The notes under the pieces: generated by a model
Seen by the model: the letters and a program-made list of their open reading frames with translations, nothing else
Database searches by the model: none
What the model was told of the DNA's origin: nothing
Assembly: GCA_021158735.1 (NCBI GenBank)
Contig: JAGGUC010000006.1
Coordinates: 1 to 5,038 of the forward strand
Direction: 5' to 3'
Source: Desulfurococcales archaeon
Lineage (GTDB): Archaea > Thermoproteota > Thermoprotei_A > Sulfolobales > NBVN01
Length of the DNA stretch: 5,038 nucleotides
Translations under genes and position numbers: made by a program
Part shown: one piece after another, positions 4,596-5,038 of the stretch
Position numbering within the stretch: the stretch's first letter is position 1
Layout of the letters: each line of letters opens with the position of its first letter

Positions 4596-5038
4596 ATAGA
4601 GAAAGGTGGAAGAGATTTACTGATAGCTATTGATCGTAGTAAGGGTAGGGAGATCACATTGTATTCTATTGTTGCATCCTCTGTTAGAGCTAGGGAAGAG
4701 TTGATGAGGTATGTTGATACGTTTAAGCATGTAAAGCTTCTTAGTAGACGTGAAAGATTATCCTACTTCCCTAAAGCACTTAGAGTAATTAAAGCTCTTA
4801 TTGGAACGAATGTACTTCTAAGTGTTGATGTAACTAATTATCTAGGAGTACTTCTAGATCATGTTGAGAAGATTAGTAATAGAGTGCTTATCACCGTTGT
4901 TGATGATTACCTAGTCAAAATCATTAGAAATAAGCTTAAGGACTCACTAATCATAGCTGAAGGCTCCTTAAGAAGACATAAAATTACGTTAGAGAATTTA
5001 GGGTTAAAGCCTTCTATAATGTATGTTCTCTTAGGTAT
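4596..5038 (+). CDS. Unrecognised protein, 5' part only, start codon unclear
   Basis: This open frame runs from after the TAG at 4572-4574 to the window end without a stop (about 154 codons), continuing beyond the window. The translation looks like a real folded protein with alternating strands and helices: LLIAIDRSKGREITLYSIVA at 4617-4676, then NVLLSVDV, VLITVVDDYL and SLIIAEGS. Acidic residues end several hydrophobic strands (Asp at 4632, 4827, and Asp-Asp at 4902-4907), a layout reminiscent of RNase H-like folds, but I cannot name a family. No ATG, GTG or TTG lies in frame before TTG 4659. An ATA at 4596, seven bases after AAGGTG (4583-4588), is placed exactly where a start would be expected; TTG 4659 has GGGAG six bases upstream but would remove the first strand. 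The ATG at 4567 is in another frame and stops after four codons. Rare start, late start or a damaged 5' end are all possible. GC is about 33-36%. Confidence 0.6.
   Translation, partial: MEKGGRDLLIAIDRSKGREITLYSIVASSVRAREELMRYVDTFKHVKLLSRRERLSYFPKALRVIKALIGTNVLLSVDVTNYLGVLLDHVEKISNRVLITVVDDYLVKIIRNKLKDSLIIAEGSLRRHKITLENLGLKPSIMYVLLG

Noticed and set aside
3943..5038. Insertion-sequence ends, tRNA, CRISPR or C/D-box RNA in the A/T-rich block
   Set aside because: No terminal inverted repeats with a transposase, no cloverleaf-type T-loop sequence, no regularly spaced repeats and no paired RTGATGA/CTGA boxes were found by eye.

Overview
The window reads as chromosomal DNA of an archaeon, most likely a thermophilic Thermoproteota (crenarchaeal) lineage. 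Genes are tightly packed. A/T-rich TATA-like boxes sit roughly 25-50 nt before starts, leaders are short with GGTG-type Shine-Dalgarno matches or none, arginine is mostly AGG/AGA, isoleucine often ATA, and TTG/GTG starts are plausible. The lineage is inferred from style, not from a marker gene.

Left block (about 60-3950, roughly 50-55% GC in lines counted by hand) looks metabolic. On the plus strand a metal-dependent amidohydrolase (102-1379) is followed after a short gap by a class V, PLP-dependent aminotransferase-fold enzyme (1420-2658), probably as one transcript. Converging on them from the minus strand is a 12-helix major facilitator transporter (2704-3942) of the organic-anion/organophosphate type; only 45 bases separate the stop codons. 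A reasonable but unproven reading is uptake of an organic anion or amino-acid derivative, hydrolytic opening or deacylation, then a PLP-dependent step. The substrate cannot be read from the sequence.

Right block (about 4110-5038, roughly 33-37% GC in counted lines) has clearly different base composition. It holds a 120-residue protein of unknown function (4115-4477) and the 5' part of a second unrecognised gene that runs off the window end (about 4596-5038). The second gene has a long open frame but no ATG, GTG or TTG where coding appears to begin, so it may use a rare start, begin later at TTG 4659, or be damaged. This block may be accessory or recently acquired.

The divergent region between the transporter and the 120-residue gene (3943-4114) is the most structured non-coding stretch. 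Each flanking promoter carries an inverted repeat with the same core (TACTA, 5-6 bases, TAGTA) between its TATA-like box and its start codon, suggesting a shared operator. A second short region (4478-4595) carries three TCCAGAC copies and two TATA-like boxes before the last gene. No tRNA, rRNA, CRISPR array or insertion sequence was seen.
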